A stretch of DNA of 49,461 bases from Paenibacillus sp. FSL R5-0490 (GTDB lineage: Bacteria > Bacillota > Bacilli > Bacillales > Cytobacillaceae). Location of the stretch: positions 1 to 49,461 of the forward strand of contig NZ_MRTQ01000031.1 in NCBI RefSeq assembly GCF_001956215.1, written 5' to 3'. The translations under genes were made by a program, and so were the position numbers. Shown here in pieces: positions 7,781 through 16,962 of the stretch. Within the stretch, counting starts at the first letter, position 1. Every line of letters starts with the position of its first letter. The notes beneath the pieces are model-generated. The model was not told the DNA's origin. It worked only from the letters and a program-made list of their open reading frames with translations, and searched no databases.

Positions 7781-9583
7781 ATGTGTGGAATCGTTGGATA
7801 TATCGGAAACTTAGATTCAAAGGAAATTTTATTAAAAGGCTTGGAAAAGCTTGAATATAGAGGCTATGATTCAGCAGGAATCGCAGTTATGAACGATAAC
7901 GGAGTTCAGGTTTTCAAGGAAAAAGGCCGTATTGCGGACCTTCGCAGTATTGTTGATGAAGATGTAATGGCAAACACGGGAATTGGACACACCCGCTGGG
8001 CAACTCACGGTGTGCCAAGCACAGTCAATGCTCACCCTCATCAAAGCAATTCCGGCCGTTTTACGCTTGTTCATAATGGCGTAATTGAGAACTATGACAT
8101 CTTAAAGCGCGAATATTTGCAGGGAGTAGCTCTTCAAAGTGATACAGATACAGAAATCATCGTTCAGCTGATTGACTTATTCGTGAGCGAGGGATTAAGC
8201 ACTGAAGAAGCGTTCCGTAAAACGCTGACACTTTTAAAAGGCTCTTATGCAATTGCTCTTTTGGATGCAGAAAACAATGAAACGATTTTTGTAGCGAAAA
8301 ACAAGAGCCCGCTTCTGGTTGGATTAGGCGAAACTTTCAATGTAGTCGCTTCTGATGCAATGGCGATGCTGCAGGTTACAGATCAGTATGTTGAACTGAT
8401 GGACAAAGAAATCGTTATTGTCACAAAAGATGCTGTTCAAATTCAGACACTGAATGGTGAGGCTATCAGCCGTGATCCATATACAGCTGAATTGGATGCA
8501 AGCGACATTGAAAAGGGAACATACCCTCACTACATGCTGAAAGAGATCGATGAGCAGCCTTTAGTGATGCGCAAAATCATCCAGAAGTATCAAAATGATC
8601 AAGACGAGCTGACGATTGATCAGGAAATCGTTGACGCGATGAACGATGCGGACCGCATTTATATCATTGCTGCAGGTACTTCTTATCATGCAGGACTTGT
8701 TGGAAAGCAGTTTATTGAAAAAATCGCAAAAATTCCAGTTGAAGTTCACATTTCAAGTGAGTTTGGCTACAATATGCCATTGCTTTCAGAGAAGCCGTTA
8801 TTTATCTTTATCTCTCAGAGCGGTGAAACAGCAGACAGCCGTGCCGTGCTTGTGAATATTAAGGAAATGGGCCATAAGGCGTTAACCATTACAAACGTTC
8901 CAGGTTCAACTCTATCCCGTGAAGCGGATTACACATTATTGCTTCATGCAGGTCCTGAAATTGCCGTTGCTTCTACAAAGGCATATACAGCCCAGATTGC
9001 TGTATTATCTATTCTTGCAGAAGTAACTGCGAAGAGCCGCGGATTGGAGCTGGACTTCAACCTTGTACAGGAGCTCGGCATCGTTGCGAATGCCATGGAA
9101 GTTCTTTGTGATGCGAAGGAAGAGTTCGAAGACATTGCACGCAAATTCCTTTCCACTACTCGCAATGCGTTCTTCATTGGCCGTGGAATCGACTTCTATG
9201 TTGGCCTTGAAGGTGCACTTAAACTGAAAGAAATCTCATATATTCAAGCTGAAGGCTTTGCAGGCGGAGAATTAAAGCACGGAACTATTGCTCTAATCGA
9301 GAACGGTACGCCAATCATTGCCCTGGCAACTCAAGAAAGTGTTAACCTAAGCATTCGCGGCAACGTCAAAGAGGTTGTTGCCCGCGGAGCAAACCCTTGC
9401 ATCATTTCCATGAAAGGGCTGGAAACAGAAGAAGACAGCTTTATCATTCCGGAAGTGAACGAGCTATTAACACCTCTTATCTCTGTAATACCATTACAAT
9501 TAATCTCTTACTTTGCTGCCCTGCACCGCGAGTGTGACGTAGATAAGCCGCGTAACCTGGCTAAGTCGGTTACTGTGGAGTAA
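7781..9583 (+). CDS. glmS: Glutamine-fructose-6-phosphate aminotransferase (isomerizing)
   Basis: Makes glucosamine-6-phosphate from fructose-6-phosphate and glutamine, the entry step to amino-sugar synthesis. The start is the ATG before TGT because the catalytic N-terminal cysteine must follow Met (MCGIVGYIG), and AGGAGG lies 9 bases upstream; the open frame to 7628 is leader RNA. The glutaminase domain covers about residues 1-240 ([16 protein letters not shown]), followed by two SIS sugar-isomerase domains ([26 protein letters not shown]) and the C-terminal [12 protein letters not shown]. 600 residues, normal. Controlled by the ribozyme upstream. Confidence 0.98.
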   Translation: MCGIVGYIGNLDSKEILLKGLEKLEYRGYDSAGIAVMNDNGVQVFKEKGRIADLRSIVDEDVMANTGIGHTRWATHGVPSTVNAHPHQSNSGRFTLVHNGVIENYDILKREYLQGVALQSDTDTEIIVQLIDLFVSEGLSTEEAFRKTLTLLKGSYAIALLDAENNETIFVAKNKSPLLVGLGETFNVVASDAMAMLQVTDQYVELMDKEIVIVTKDAVQIQTLNGEAISRDPYTAELDASDIEKGTYPHYMLKEIDEQPLVMRKIIQKYQNDQDELTIDQEIVDAMNDADRIYIIAAGTSYHAGLVGKQFIEKIAKIPVEVHISSEFGYNMPLLSEKPLFIFISQSGETADSRAVLVNIKEMGHKALTITNVPGSTLSREADYTLLLHAGPEIAVASTKAYTAQIAVLSILAEVTAKSRGLELDFNLVQELGIVANAMEVLCDAKEEFEDIARKFLSTTRNAFFIGRGIDFYVGLEGALKLKEISYIQAEGFAGGELKHGTIALIENGTPIIALATQESVNLSIRGNVKEVVARGANPCIISMKGLETEEDSFIIPEVNELLTPLISVIPLQLISYFAALHRECDVDKPRNLAKSVTVE

Positions 9584-9613
9584 GGGGATATTTCATCAAA
9601 TAAGATGTTCCCT

Positions 9614-9663
9614 AAAACGAGTGGAAATTGGAGGATTGCCTCCAGTTTTCCTCGTTTTTTTTT
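9614..9663 (+). terminator. Terminator of glmS
   Basis: AAAACGAGTGGAAA pairs with TTTTCCTCGTTTT around an inner GGAGG/CCTCC hairpin, followed by a run of T to 9663. Confidence 0.88.
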
Positions 9664-9790
9664 GTCCAAAGCGGGGAAGCAGGATTCTGACAAAAAACAG
9701 GAGAATAAAGAAGTAAATTAGGGAACAACCCATTAAACGACAGTAGAAAGATTAGTTGAACAATATGTTTTATTATGAAGGGAGAATAAT

Positions 9791-10138
9791 ATGCCTTGTG
9801 TACATGAATTTGGGATACTTGATGATTTAGATAAGCAGAAAGACTACATTCAATATGAACCACACAAATACAATTGTGTTTCTGTTAATGATGATAGTAT
9901 AAAAAGTCTTGATAACTATTTATCTGCCATGAAGACCTATTATCATTCATTTAGTCGTTCAGAATTCGGTTTAGCCTATTACGGGATTACCCTTATTCCA
10001 CCTGAGTCGTTATCATTATTTTATGATATTGTCACGTCAGCAGAGTATTTTAAGAAATCTGATGAGCTTAAGGAACTTGCTTCAAAAATCATACAAGCAA
10101 TAGAGGAAGAGCAGTGCATGATTCATTTTGGTGTTTAA
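9791..10138 (+). CDS. Small conserved-looking protein of unknown function, 115 aa
   Basis: Cytoplasmic, 115 residues, no signal or membrane segment, rich in Tyr, Ser and acidic residues (NYLSAMKTYYHSFSRSE). GAAGGGAG precedes the ATG by 8 bases, so translation is likely. I do not recognise a named domain. Size, acidity and position beside a DUF4275 gene would fit an immunity protein or part of a contact-dependent toxin island whose toxin is gone, but no toxin gene is seen here. The A/T content is higher than in neighbouring housekeeping genes, compatible with recent acquisition. Confidence 0.7.
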   Translation: MPCVHEFGILDDLDKQKDYIQYEPHKYNCVSVNDDSIKSLDNYLSAMKTYYHSFSRSEFGLAYYGITLIPPESLSLFYDIVTSAEYFKKSDELKELASKIIQAIEEEQCMIHFGV

Positions 10139-10206
10139 TATTAAGTGTATTAGGCTTTTTTAATCAATAATTATAGAAATTATCATTATTACAAGTGGGT
10201 GTTAGA

Positions 10207-10650
10207 TTGGATTATACAATGGAATTTGCAGATTCTCTGAGAAGTAAAAAAGTAAAAGTAAAAGAAATAACTAAATGGGGAGCATACCTGAGAAAGCAAT
10301 GGGAAGAAAGTTTTGCTAACCATCTCAGTGATAAAGAAAAGAAGTCCATTTATTTTTATGACGATGAAGATGGCTTTTGTGGCTACTTATGGCACTTATT
10401 TAGTTATGAGAGAAGGGAATGCTTAAAGGAGGAACAGGCTGATATAGCGTTTAATAAAGAAGTGAAGATGTCTTGTTACGTTTTTTATCAGCATTCGGAT
10501 GATGCTCTTATCCTTGAAAATACTTCACTTTTAACAGCCAGGGACTTTGCAGATGAAGAGGATATTTACGTAGTAGATAAAAAGTTTAATTGGACTTATA
10601 TAGTAACCCATGAAACAGGCTGGTGCGGTCCATATTTTAGCCGGAAGTGA
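10207..10650 (+). CDS. DUF4275 family protein
   Basis: About 147 residues, cytoplasmic. The pattern KWGAYLRKQWEESFANHLS near the N-terminus, FYDDEDGFCGYLWHLFSYE in the middle and the ending DKKFNWTYIVTHETGWCGPYFSRK are typical of the DUF4275 family found in Bacillus; its function is not known. The TTG at 10207 is preferred because GGGTG lies 5 bases upstream; GTG at 10195 or ATG at 10219 are alternatives. A/T-rich like the gene before it. Family members often sit in small variable gene islands. Confidence 0.75.
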   Translation: MDYTMEFADSLRSKKVKVKEITKWGAYLRKQWEESFANHLSDKEKKSIYFYDDEDGFCGYLWHLFSYERRECLKEEQADIAFNKEVKMSCYVFYQHSDDALILENTSLLTARDFADEEDIYVVDKKFNWTYIVTHETGWCGPYFSRK

Positions 10651-10671
10651 CCTTTAATCTTTACATTTTAA

Positions 10672-10839
10672 GAAGAGGAGGAGGAGGCAAGAGGCAGTGT
10701 AGCAGACGGGAGTGCTGAACCTGGACGTCATACTGAATTCATGAAAAAATTTAATAAAACAGTTGCTGACCATCCTCAATTGGAATCGGTGCTTATTCCT
10801 ATTGGTGATGGACTGACAATCTCAAAAGTAATTAAATAA
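10672..10839 (+). pseudogene. 3' fragment of an O-methyltransferase gene
   Basis: An open stretch without its own start reads ...GSVADGSAEPGRHTEF, MKKFNKTVADHPQLES and VLIPIGDGLTISKVIK before the stop at 10837-10839. This is the C-terminal end of the SAM-dependent O-methyltransferase family (caffeoyl-CoA/YrrM type), in which PRLESVLLPIGDG-type endings are characteristic. An in-frame stop at 10669 precedes it, and the SAM-binding core (about 160 residues) is absent. It looks like a deletion relic. Confidence 0.75.
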
Positions 10840-10855
10840 AGGCTTACAAAACACA

Positions 10856-10890
10856 AAAGCAGAATGCTCGATGAAGCATTCTGCCTTTTA
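10856..10890. terminator. Bidirectional terminator between the relic and the TetR gene
   Basis: GCAGAATGCT (10859-10868) pairs with AGCATTCTGC (10874-10883), flanked by AAAA and CTTTTATT, so it can end transcription on both strands. Confidence 0.82.
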
Positions 10891-10894
10891 TTGT

Positions 10895-11731
10895 CTATAA
10901 ATCGTAGTAATTTAAAAGCAAATAAGCAATCCATCTGCTTTGAGGGCAGTTTTGGATATTTGCAATCAGCCCTTGTACAATAGCTGGACTCAAGCTGCGG
11001 TCCTGTACATCCTTCTTTAATAGGATGAGGGATTCCTTTTCAATCGAATCTTCTAGTTCCTCTATTTTCTGCGCCATGATTTCAATCATTTGACCGTCTG
11101 TCATCTCTTCATGTCCGGCCTTCCTGAACGTGTCATAGAGCTCGTCTGTTATAAACGGGATTTCTGAGTGCTTTGCCAGCAGGTCCGTTTTTTCAACGAG
11201 TGACCGGCACAGAAGGTCCAAATCCAAAGGTATATTGAAAAATAAAAATAAATGAGAGTACACATGCATGAAGCCTTTGATGCAATAAATTAAATCATAT
11301 TTTGTATGCTGGACAGTCTCACCATATAGCTGGTCCAGCATTGATAGGGTGATATCATCAATTAATTGGTCAAAGTGGCGCCCCTTTGATAGCAGCTCTT
11401 CATTAAACGTATGCGCTTGTTCCTTAATAAAAATCTTGGCGAAGTCAGAATGCTTTTGAAAGGAGTGGAAAGTGGTGTAATAAAACTTCCTTAAAAGCTC
11501 TCCGCCTGTATTATTCGGATCTTTGACTATTCGGTCAATATCTGAGACAAACTGATCCATAAACTGATCGATCAAAGCCATGATTAATTCATCTTTTGAT
11601 TTGAATGATAAGTAGAAAGCTCCTTTGGAAATACCGGAGTGAACGGTGATCTGCTGAACAGAGGTAGCTTCAAACCCTTGCTTGGCAAAGAGTTCTAAAG
11701 CGCTTTCCATAATTAATTGCTTCTTGCTCAT
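10895..11731 (-). CDS. TetR family transcriptional regulator (YerO-like)
   Basis: 278 residues. The N-terminal helix-turn-helix is clear (LIMESALELFAKQGFEATSVQQITVHSGISKGAFYLSFKSKDELI, about residues 5-50); the rest is a helical ligand-binding domain. It is divergent from the RND exporter gene, and the shared 94-base gap contains an 18-bp operator-like palindrome in the promoter. B. subtilis has the same arrangement: yerO (TetR) beside swrC/yerP. The likely role is repression of the pump and itself until an amphiphilic substrate binds. GGAGTG lies upstream of the ATG. Confidence 0.85.
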   Translation of the reverse strand: MSKKQLIMESALELFAKQGFEATSVQQITVHSGISKGAFYLSFKSKDELIMALIDQFMDQFVSDIDRIVKDPNNTGGELLRKFYYTTFHSFQKHSDFAKIFIKEQAHTFNEELLSKGRHFDQLIDDITLSMLDQLYGETVQHTKYDLIYCIKGFMHVYSHLFLFFNIPLDLDLLCRSLVEKTDLLAKHSEIPFITDELYDTFRKAGHEEMTDGQMIEIMAQKIEELEDSIEKESLILLKKDVQDRSLSPAIVQGLIANIQNCPQSRWIAYLLLNYYDL

Positions 11732-11754
11732 GTAAGAATGTCACTCCTTTTTGA

Positions 11755-11783
11755 TTGACAAATGACCACCTGGTCATTATTAT
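11755..11783 (+). promoter_or_regulatory. Promoter and TetR operator of the RND pump gene
   Basis: TTGACA (11755-11760), 17-base spacer, TATTAT (11778-11783): near-consensus sigma-A promoter. The spacer is almost wholly filled by the inverted repeat AATGACCA-CC-TGGTCATT (11761-11778), the expected place for a repressor. Confidence 0.78.
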
Positions 11784-11825
11784 ATGTAATTGAGTCTAAT
11801 AAGTCAATTTAGGGTAGGTGCACAA

Positions 11826-14800
11826 GTGAAAGGGTTAGTGAATTTTGTCCTGCAGAATAAACTTGCAGTCTGGCTGTTAACAATTATTATCACGGTATCT
11901 GGCATTTATTCAGGTACACGGATGAATATGGAGACTATTCCGGATGTCTCAATTCCTTACTTAATGGTAATGGACGTATATCCGGGGGCAACTCCTGAAA
12001 AAGTGATGGATGATGTGTCCATCCCAATCGAAAAAGCCGTCGAAGGCCTTGAAGATGTTAAATCTGTTTACTCAAATTCATATTCTAACATGTCGAATAT
12101 CCAAGTGGAATATGAATATGGTATTGATATGGACGAAGCCAAACGTGCTCTTCAATCGGCTCTGGATGCAGTGGAGCTGCCGGAAGGAGCACAGGAACCG
12201 ACCATTACGGCCATCAGCATGAACATGATGCCGGTTGCTGCGCTGAGTGTAAGCAGCAAATCAGAGGATATTGTGGAGTTAACTTCAACAGTAGAAGATA
12301 TCATACTGCCAAAACTTGAAAAAATTGATGGTGTAGCATCAGCGACCATCACGGGCCAGCATGTGGAAGAAGTGCAGCTCACATACAACGAAGAAAAATT
12401 GGCTGAGCTTGAGCTCACCGAAGATAAAGTAAAGGAAATGATTCAGGCAAGCAACATGGCTGTATCATTGGGACTTTACGAATTTGAAGAAGGTGAGCAG
12501 GCTGTCGCAGTGGACGGCAAGTTCATGACCGAGGATGAATTAAAGAACATGCTCATCCCGGTAACACCAACCGCACAAAACCAGTCACCTTTTGTGAAGC
12601 TTAGTGACATTGCCGAGATTGATACGGTCGGCAGAGTGCAATCTGTATCACGTACAAATGGTGATGATGCCATTGCCATTCAAATCGTCAAAGAACAGCA
12701 GGCTAACACTGTTGAAGTAGTCAACAATGTCAAAGAATTAATCAAGGAAGAAAAGGAAAAGATTGATGGCCTTGTCATAGATCTTTCACTTGACCAAGGT
12801 AAGCCGATTGAAGATTCCGTTTCAACTATGATTGAAAAGGCCGTGTTCGGCGGGCTGATTGCAGTCTTGATTATTTTGCTGTTCCTGCGTGATTTTAAAT
12901 CAACGATCATCTCGATCGTATCGATTCCAGTTTCGATTTTTATGGCGCTGCTATTGCTTCACTGGATGGATATTACGCTGAACATAATGACGTTGGGAGC
13001 CGTTACGGTTGCCATTGGCCGTGTTATTGATGACTCAATTGTAGTCGTTGAAAATATTTACCGCCGCCTTCATCTGAAGGAAGAAAAACTGACAGGGCGC
13101 GCACTTATTCGAGAAGCTACGATTGAAATGTTCAAGCCAATCCTCTCCTCGACATTGGTAACCGTTGCTGTATTCGCACCGCTCATTTTTGTCGGGGGAA
13201 TGGTCGGCGAGCTGTTTACGCCATTCGCTTTGACCATGACTTTCGCGCTTGGTGCTTCACTTCTTGTAGCGATTACCATTGTTCCGGCACTATCTCATTT
13301 CTTGTTCAAAAAGAAATTATATAGTGAAAAAACGGAAGGAAGCCATAAAGAGGCTGGAAAGCTGTCAAAATGGTATAAAGGCATACTTGAGAAGACTCTT
13401 AATCATAAGATTATTACTTCCATCATTGCCGTTGTCCTGCTGGCGGGAAGCTTAGCGCTGACACCTTTGATCGGATTCAGCTTTATGGGCAGCGAAGAAG
13501 AAAAAGTGATGTACTTAACGTACACACCTGAAGCTGGAGAATTGAAAGAAGAAACATTAAAGAACGTTGAAGCAGTAGAAGAAAAAATGCTTAAACGTGA
13601 TGATATTGACATTGTTCAAATATCTGTAACCGAGGAAGCGGACCAAATGACTGCCATGATGGGCGGAGGTGCAGGCGGTGCCTTAATGTACCTGATCTTT
13701 GACCCTGAAATGGATAATTTCCCTGAAGTCCGTGAAGAAATAGAAGATTATGTGTTTAATATCGGACAATCTGGTGAGTGGAAAAGCCAGAGCTTCACCT
13801 CTATGTCCGGTTCAACCAATGACGTCAGCTACACATTCTACAGTGAAGATTTAGATAAGCTGAATGATGCTGTCAAAATGGTCGAAGATGTGCTGAAGGA
13901 AAATAAAGAATTGGAGGATGTTTCTTCAAGTGCAGAAGATGCCTTTGTTGAGTATACCTTCAATGTGGAGCAGGATGAACTGCTGCAGTACGGTCTGACA
14001 GCGGGGCAAATTGTCATGATGCTGAATCCTTCAAACACCAAGGATGTTCTGACAACGATTGAAAAAGATGGTGAAACCCTTGAAGTCATCGTCCAGCAGG
14101 AGAAGGCGGAACAGCCGAAATCCATTGATGATATTCTGAAGACTCAAGTACCGACAGCAATGGGTACAACGATGCCTCTTTCCGAGCTGGTCACAGTGGA
14201 AGAGGGCACGACACATAACACGCTTGCCCGCAGTAAAGGTGAGTACTACGCAACCGTATCAGGCAGTGTGAAAGGCGATGACATCTCAAAGGCTACTTCT
14301 GCAGCAGATGACGCGATTGATAAATTGGATCTGCCGAAAGGTGTAACAGTTGGTGTAGCCGGCGTTCAGGCGGATATGAATGAGACATTCACACAGCTGG
14401 GCGCTGCGATGCTTGCTGCGATCGCGATTGTGTACTTTATTCTGGTTGTCACATTCCGTGAAGGAGTGGCGCCATTTGCGATTCTCTTCTCCCTTCCATT
14501 TGCCGTGATTGGTTCGTTTGTTGGCTTATTAATTGCCGGTGAAACCATTTCTGTATCGGTCATGATGGGAATGCTCATGCTAATTGGTATCGTCGTAACC
14601 AATGCCATCGTTCTGGTGGACCGGATCATCCATATGGAACGTGACGGCCTGGTCATGAGGGAAGCCGTACTGGAAGCGGGAGCAACCCGCCTTCGCCCTA
14701 TCCTGATGACAGCCATTGCGACAATTGGCGCCTTAATTCCACTGGCCATCGGCTCCGGCGGCGGTGGAGGGCTTATCTCCAAAGGCCTTGCGGTTACCGT

Positions 14801-14912
14801 TATCGGCGGTCTGGCAAGCTCGACACTATTGACTCTGATCATTGTGCCGATTGTGTATGAAGTATTATCGAAAATGTTTAAGAAAAACCGCAGAGAAATC
14901 GAAGAAAACTAA
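11826..14912 (+). CDS. swrC: RND family exporter, SwrC/YerP-like
   Basis: Proton-driven membrane exporter of the AcrB/HAE1 superfamily in a Gram-positive. In B. subtilis SwrC gives surfactin self-resistance and supports swarming. About 1028 residues: first membrane helix (LAVWLLTIIITVSGIYSG), a large outside loop, then helices from about residue 335 with RVIDDSIVVVENIYRRL (the conserved charged pair of TM4), the second half with a helix near 535, a second loop, and TM8-12 from about 870 (GIVVTNAIVLVDRIIHMERDG). Tandem GGGAGGGG glycine loops are normal. The GTG at 11826 has AGGGTAGGTG 5 bases upstream and is preferred over TTG at 11790, which lies next to the -10 element. Confidence 0.9.
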   Translation: MKGLVNFVLQNKLAVWLLTIIITVSGIYSGTRMNMETIPDVSIPYLMVMDVYPGATPEKVMDDVSIPIEKAVEGLEDVKSVYSNSYSNMSNIQVEYEYGIDMDEAKRALQSALDAVELPEGAQEPTITAISMNMMPVAALSVSSKSEDIVELTSTVEDIILPKLEKIDGVASATITGQHVEEVQLTYNEEKLAELELTEDKVKEMIQASNMAVSLGLYEFEEGEQAVAVDGKFMTEDELKNMLIPVTPTAQNQSPFVKLSDIAEIDTVGRVQSVSRTNGDDAIAIQIVKEQQANTVEVVNNVKELIKEEKEKIDGLVIDLSLDQGKPIEDSVSTMIEKAVFGGLIAVLIILLFLRDFKSTIISIVSIPVSIFMALLLLHWMDITLNIMTLGAVTVAIGRVIDDSIVVVENIYRRLHLKEEKLTGRALIREATIEMFKPILSSTLVTVAVFAPLIFVGGMVGELFTPFALTMTFALGASLLVAITIVPALSHFLFKKKLYSEKTEGSHKEAGKLSKWYKGILEKTLNHKIITSIIAVVLLAGSLALTPLIGFSFMGSEEEKVMYLTYTPEAGELKEETLKNVEAVEEKMLKRDDIDIVQISVTEEADQMTAMMGGGAGGALMYLIFDPEMDNFPEVREEIEDYVFNIGQSGEWKSQSFTSMSGSTNDVSYTFYSEDLDKLNDAVKMVEDVLKENKELEDVSSSAEDAFVEYTFNVEQDELLQYGLTAGQIVMMLNPSNTKDVLTTIEKDGETLEVIVQQEKAEQPKSIDDILKTQVPTAMGTTMPLSELVTVEEGTTHNTLARSKGEYYATVSGSVKGDDISKATSAADDAIDKLDLPKGVTVGVAGVQADMNETFTQLGAAMLAAIAIVYFILVVTFREGVAPFAILFSLPFAVIGSFVGLLIAGETISVSVMMGMLMLIGIVVTNAIVLVDRIIHMERDGLVMREAVLEAGATRLRPILMTAIATIGALIPLAIGSGGGGGLISKGLAVTVIGGLASSTLLTLIIVPIVYEVLSKMFKKNRREIEEN

Positions 14913-14915
14913 TAG

Positions 14916-14954
14916 AAAGCCCTGCAGGATAGATGAATGCCTGCAGGGCTTTTC
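14916..14954 (+). terminator. Terminator of the RND gene
   Basis: AAAGCCCTGCAGG (14916-14928) pairs with CCTGCAGGGCTTT (14940-14952), followed by TCTC; it also lies at the end of the convergent MFS gene. Confidence 0.85.
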
Positions 14955-14965
14955 TCTTTATTCAG

Positions 14966-16189
14966 CTAAATCCCCCTGATAAACTCCCTCTTTTCTTTTA
15001 CAAGATCGACTCTTGCAAATAAAAGTACATACATAACAGCAAAAATAAGATATGCCAGGCCAATGATCAGGCTAAGGGTCCTTGGAGCAAATATCTCAAG
15101 CAGAAATCCTGCTGTACCCATGGAGACAGCCAGGGAAAGGTTGGAGATCATCTCCATTAAACCGAAAAAGGTTCCCTGCCTGGATCGGGGTATGAATTTC
15201 ATCATCACGGTATCCAGGCAGATGTTGCCGATTCCGCCCGCAAAGGTGATCAGCACGACAGTGAAAAGGGCTGCGTAAAAGCTTGGCGCGAGACTCAGTA
15301 AAACATGGCCGGCGCCTTCTAATGCGATAAAGATGATCGCAAGTGCAAGGAGGCCGCGCTTCATCATATGAGAAAAAAAGGAGCTTAGAATAAGGCCAAT
15401 TCCCAGTGCGCCATACATAAATCCCACACCCAACTCACCCATATCAAAAACTTCCAGCCCGTATATACTGACAAGAATATTGTCTATGCCATTGGCGAGC
15501 GGCATGGTCAGCATCATAATAAAAAAGGCAATCAGTGCGGAAGAGCCAAGAATCAGTTTCCCTGGTGAAATGGCTGCCGATGTCCCCGGTTTCCTCCTAT
15601 GTTCCTCGGAAACTGACGGGAAAACCATTCTGGAGATCAGATACGCTGATAACAGAAAGGTAAGGCCGTTAATCATAAAAGCAGCATGGTTCCCAAGAAA
15701 GTAGGCGAGGATCCCGCCGGTGCTTGATCCAATAATGAGGACGGAACCGATCATAATTTGTTCAATCGCATTTACATATATAAGCCTATCTGATTTTACA
15801 AGGGCAGGTATCGCAGACATTCTTGCCGGTGAATAGATGGCTTCGCCCATTGAGATCAGGAGTGCACTTGTGTAAACAATCCATAGATCCCCGGGTTCCC
15901 TTACGAAAAGAAGGCAGAGGACGGCCGGCACTCTCAGCAGGTCCACTGTCACCAGAATGGCTTTCTTGGAAAAGCGGTCTGCGAGCATGCCCCCTATTGG
16001 AGCAATGAAGAAAAAGGGTGCCATGCGAATGGCGAATAAAAGGCCGATTGCGACTCCAGAGCCGGTTACATGGTAGAGTAGCGCAAGCAGTGCAACCTGT
16101 GTAAATCGATTTCCAATTCCATTAATGACACCAGCCCAAAAGAGCTTTTGATAATTTTTCTCCTGTTTCCATACAGTCCAATTTGTCAT
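14966..16189 (-). CDS. MFS transporter (MFS_3/EntS-like group)
   Basis: 407-residue, 12-helix permease. The MFS signature between TM2 and TM3 is present as GGMLADRFSKKAILV (about residues 62-76). Close to macrolide/siderophore exporters of the EntS-like group (for example VALLALLYHVTGSGVAIGLLFAIRMAPFF at the start). The substrate cannot be told. GAGGTG precedes the ATG. It is divergent from the membrane gene at 16368 across an A/T-rich gap with an 18-bp palindrome. Confidence 0.85.
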   Translation of the reverse strand: MTNWTVWKQEKNYQKLFWAGVINGIGNRFTQVALLALLYHVTGSGVAIGLLFAIRMAPFFFIAPIGGMLADRFSKKAILVTVDLLRVPAVLCLLFVREPGDLWIVYTSALLISMGEAIYSPARMSAIPALVKSDRLIYVNAIEQIMIGSVLIIGSSTGGILAYFLGNHAAFMINGLTFLLSAYLISRMVFPSVSEEHRRKPGTSAAISPGKLILGSSALIAFFIMMLTMPLANGIDNILVSIYGLEVFDMGELGVGFMYGALGIGLILSSFFSHMMKRGLLALAIIFIALEGAGHVLLSLAPSFYAALFTVVLITFAGGIGNICLDTVMMKFIPRSRQGTFFGLMEMISNLSLAVSMGTAGFLLEIFAPRTLSLIIGLAYLIFAVMYVLLFARVDLVKEKREFIRGI

Positions 16190-16250
16190 GTTAATGCACC
16201 TCAGTGGAAAGTGATTCGATAGTTATCTAATTTGTCGGCGGAAGTTAACG

Positions 16251-16268
16251 ATTAGATATATATCTAAT
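16251..16268. promoter_or_regulatory. 18-bp palindrome in the divergent gap
   Basis: ATTAGATATATATCTAAT is perfectly self-complementary, and an overlapping second palindrome TCTAATTAGA follows at 16263-16272. It lies 62 bases before the MFS start codon. It could bind a dimeric repressor (MarR or GntR sized site); no regulator gene is adjacent. Confidence 0.5.
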
Positions 16269-16317
16269 TAGATTATATTCAAATTAGTTTGTTTGCACAA
16301 TCATATTTTTTCAGTGA

Positions 16318-16343
16318 TGAAACTTTTCCTATTTAGAATCGTA
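16318..16343 (+). promoter_or_regulatory. Sigma-W promoter of the membrane protein gene
   Basis: TGAAAC (16318-16323), exactly 16 bases, CGTA (16340-16343): an exact match to the ECF sigma-W consensus, 24 bases before the start codon of the next gene. sigW itself lies at 2369. Confidence 0.8.
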
Positions 16344-16367
16344 AAGATGATTAAGGAGGCGGGTGCG

Positions 16368-16931
16368 ATGAAACTGCTATTCGAGGTCATATTTCTGTTC
16401 ATTGTTATCTATTTCAGCTATCACTACATTATCCTTATAACCAAAATGAAGAAAACTGCCCTTATTCCTTCAGATAAGAAAGACCTGAGTGCAGTAAGGA
16501 AATTCCCCCAAAAAACTTCGGATAGCCCTGTTATCTCCAAAAACAAGCTGGGGCTCACTATGTATGCTGTCATGCTGGCATTTCTAATCGCTATGTTTAT
16601 AGTCGGTAAATATACTATGAATTTCAGCTGGACCTATCTCTATCTTCTGTTCATCCCTTTAATCAATGCCAAAGATCTCCTGAATGTCTTTGCTGTCTAT
16701 GATGACGGCTTTATAAGCGGAAGCAGGTTTGTTCCATGGAAAAACCTGAAGTCCTTCCAGTTCAAAAAAATAGATTTAAATCATAAATACTATGGATTTT
16801 CTCCGGAAGTAAATGAAGGCTACGAACTTATCCTTAAAACAAAAATGTTCAGCCACAGTCTGGTTGTAACGGAAGAGGAAATGAAAGAGAGGCTTGCAGT
16901 ATTAGTAAAACAGTATGCAAAAGAGAAATAA
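16368..16931 (+). CDS. Membrane protein of unknown function, sigma-W controlled
   Basis: 187 residues. One membrane helix at the N-terminus (LLFEVIFLFIVIYFSYHYIILI, residues 3-24), a basic cytoplasmic stretch, two helices at about 68-115, then a soluble C-terminal part with a PH-like look (YDDGFISGSRFVPWKNLKSFQF, about 130-150). The start at 16368 follows AAGGAGG; the frame further upstream contains the promoter and is not translated. A perfect sigma-W promoter lies before it, so a role in envelope stress or antimicrobial resistance is likely, but its activity is unknown. A PH-like YcxB/DUF5673-type protein is a possible relative. Confidence 0.78.
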   Translation: MKLLFEVIFLFIVIYFSYHYIILITKMKKTALIPSDKKDLSAVRKFPQKTSDSPVISKNKLGLTMYAVMLAFLIAMFIVGKYTMNFSWTYLYLLFIPLINAKDLLNVFAVYDDGFISGSRFVPWKNLKSFQFKKIDLNHKYYGFSPEVNEGYELILKTKMFSHSLVVTEEEMKERLAVLVKQYAKEK

Positions 16932-16962
16932 GCTGGCATTTTAGCACAGCCAGCTTATTTTC
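16930..16962 (+). terminator. Terminator between convergent genes
   Basis: AAGCTGGC (16930-16937) pairs with GCCAGCTT (16949-16956), followed by ATTTTCT. Confidence 0.78.

Noticed and set aside
14366..14842. 158-codon minus-strand frame inside the RND gene
   Set aside because: Shadow of the exporter reading frame; no ribosome site and low-complexity product.
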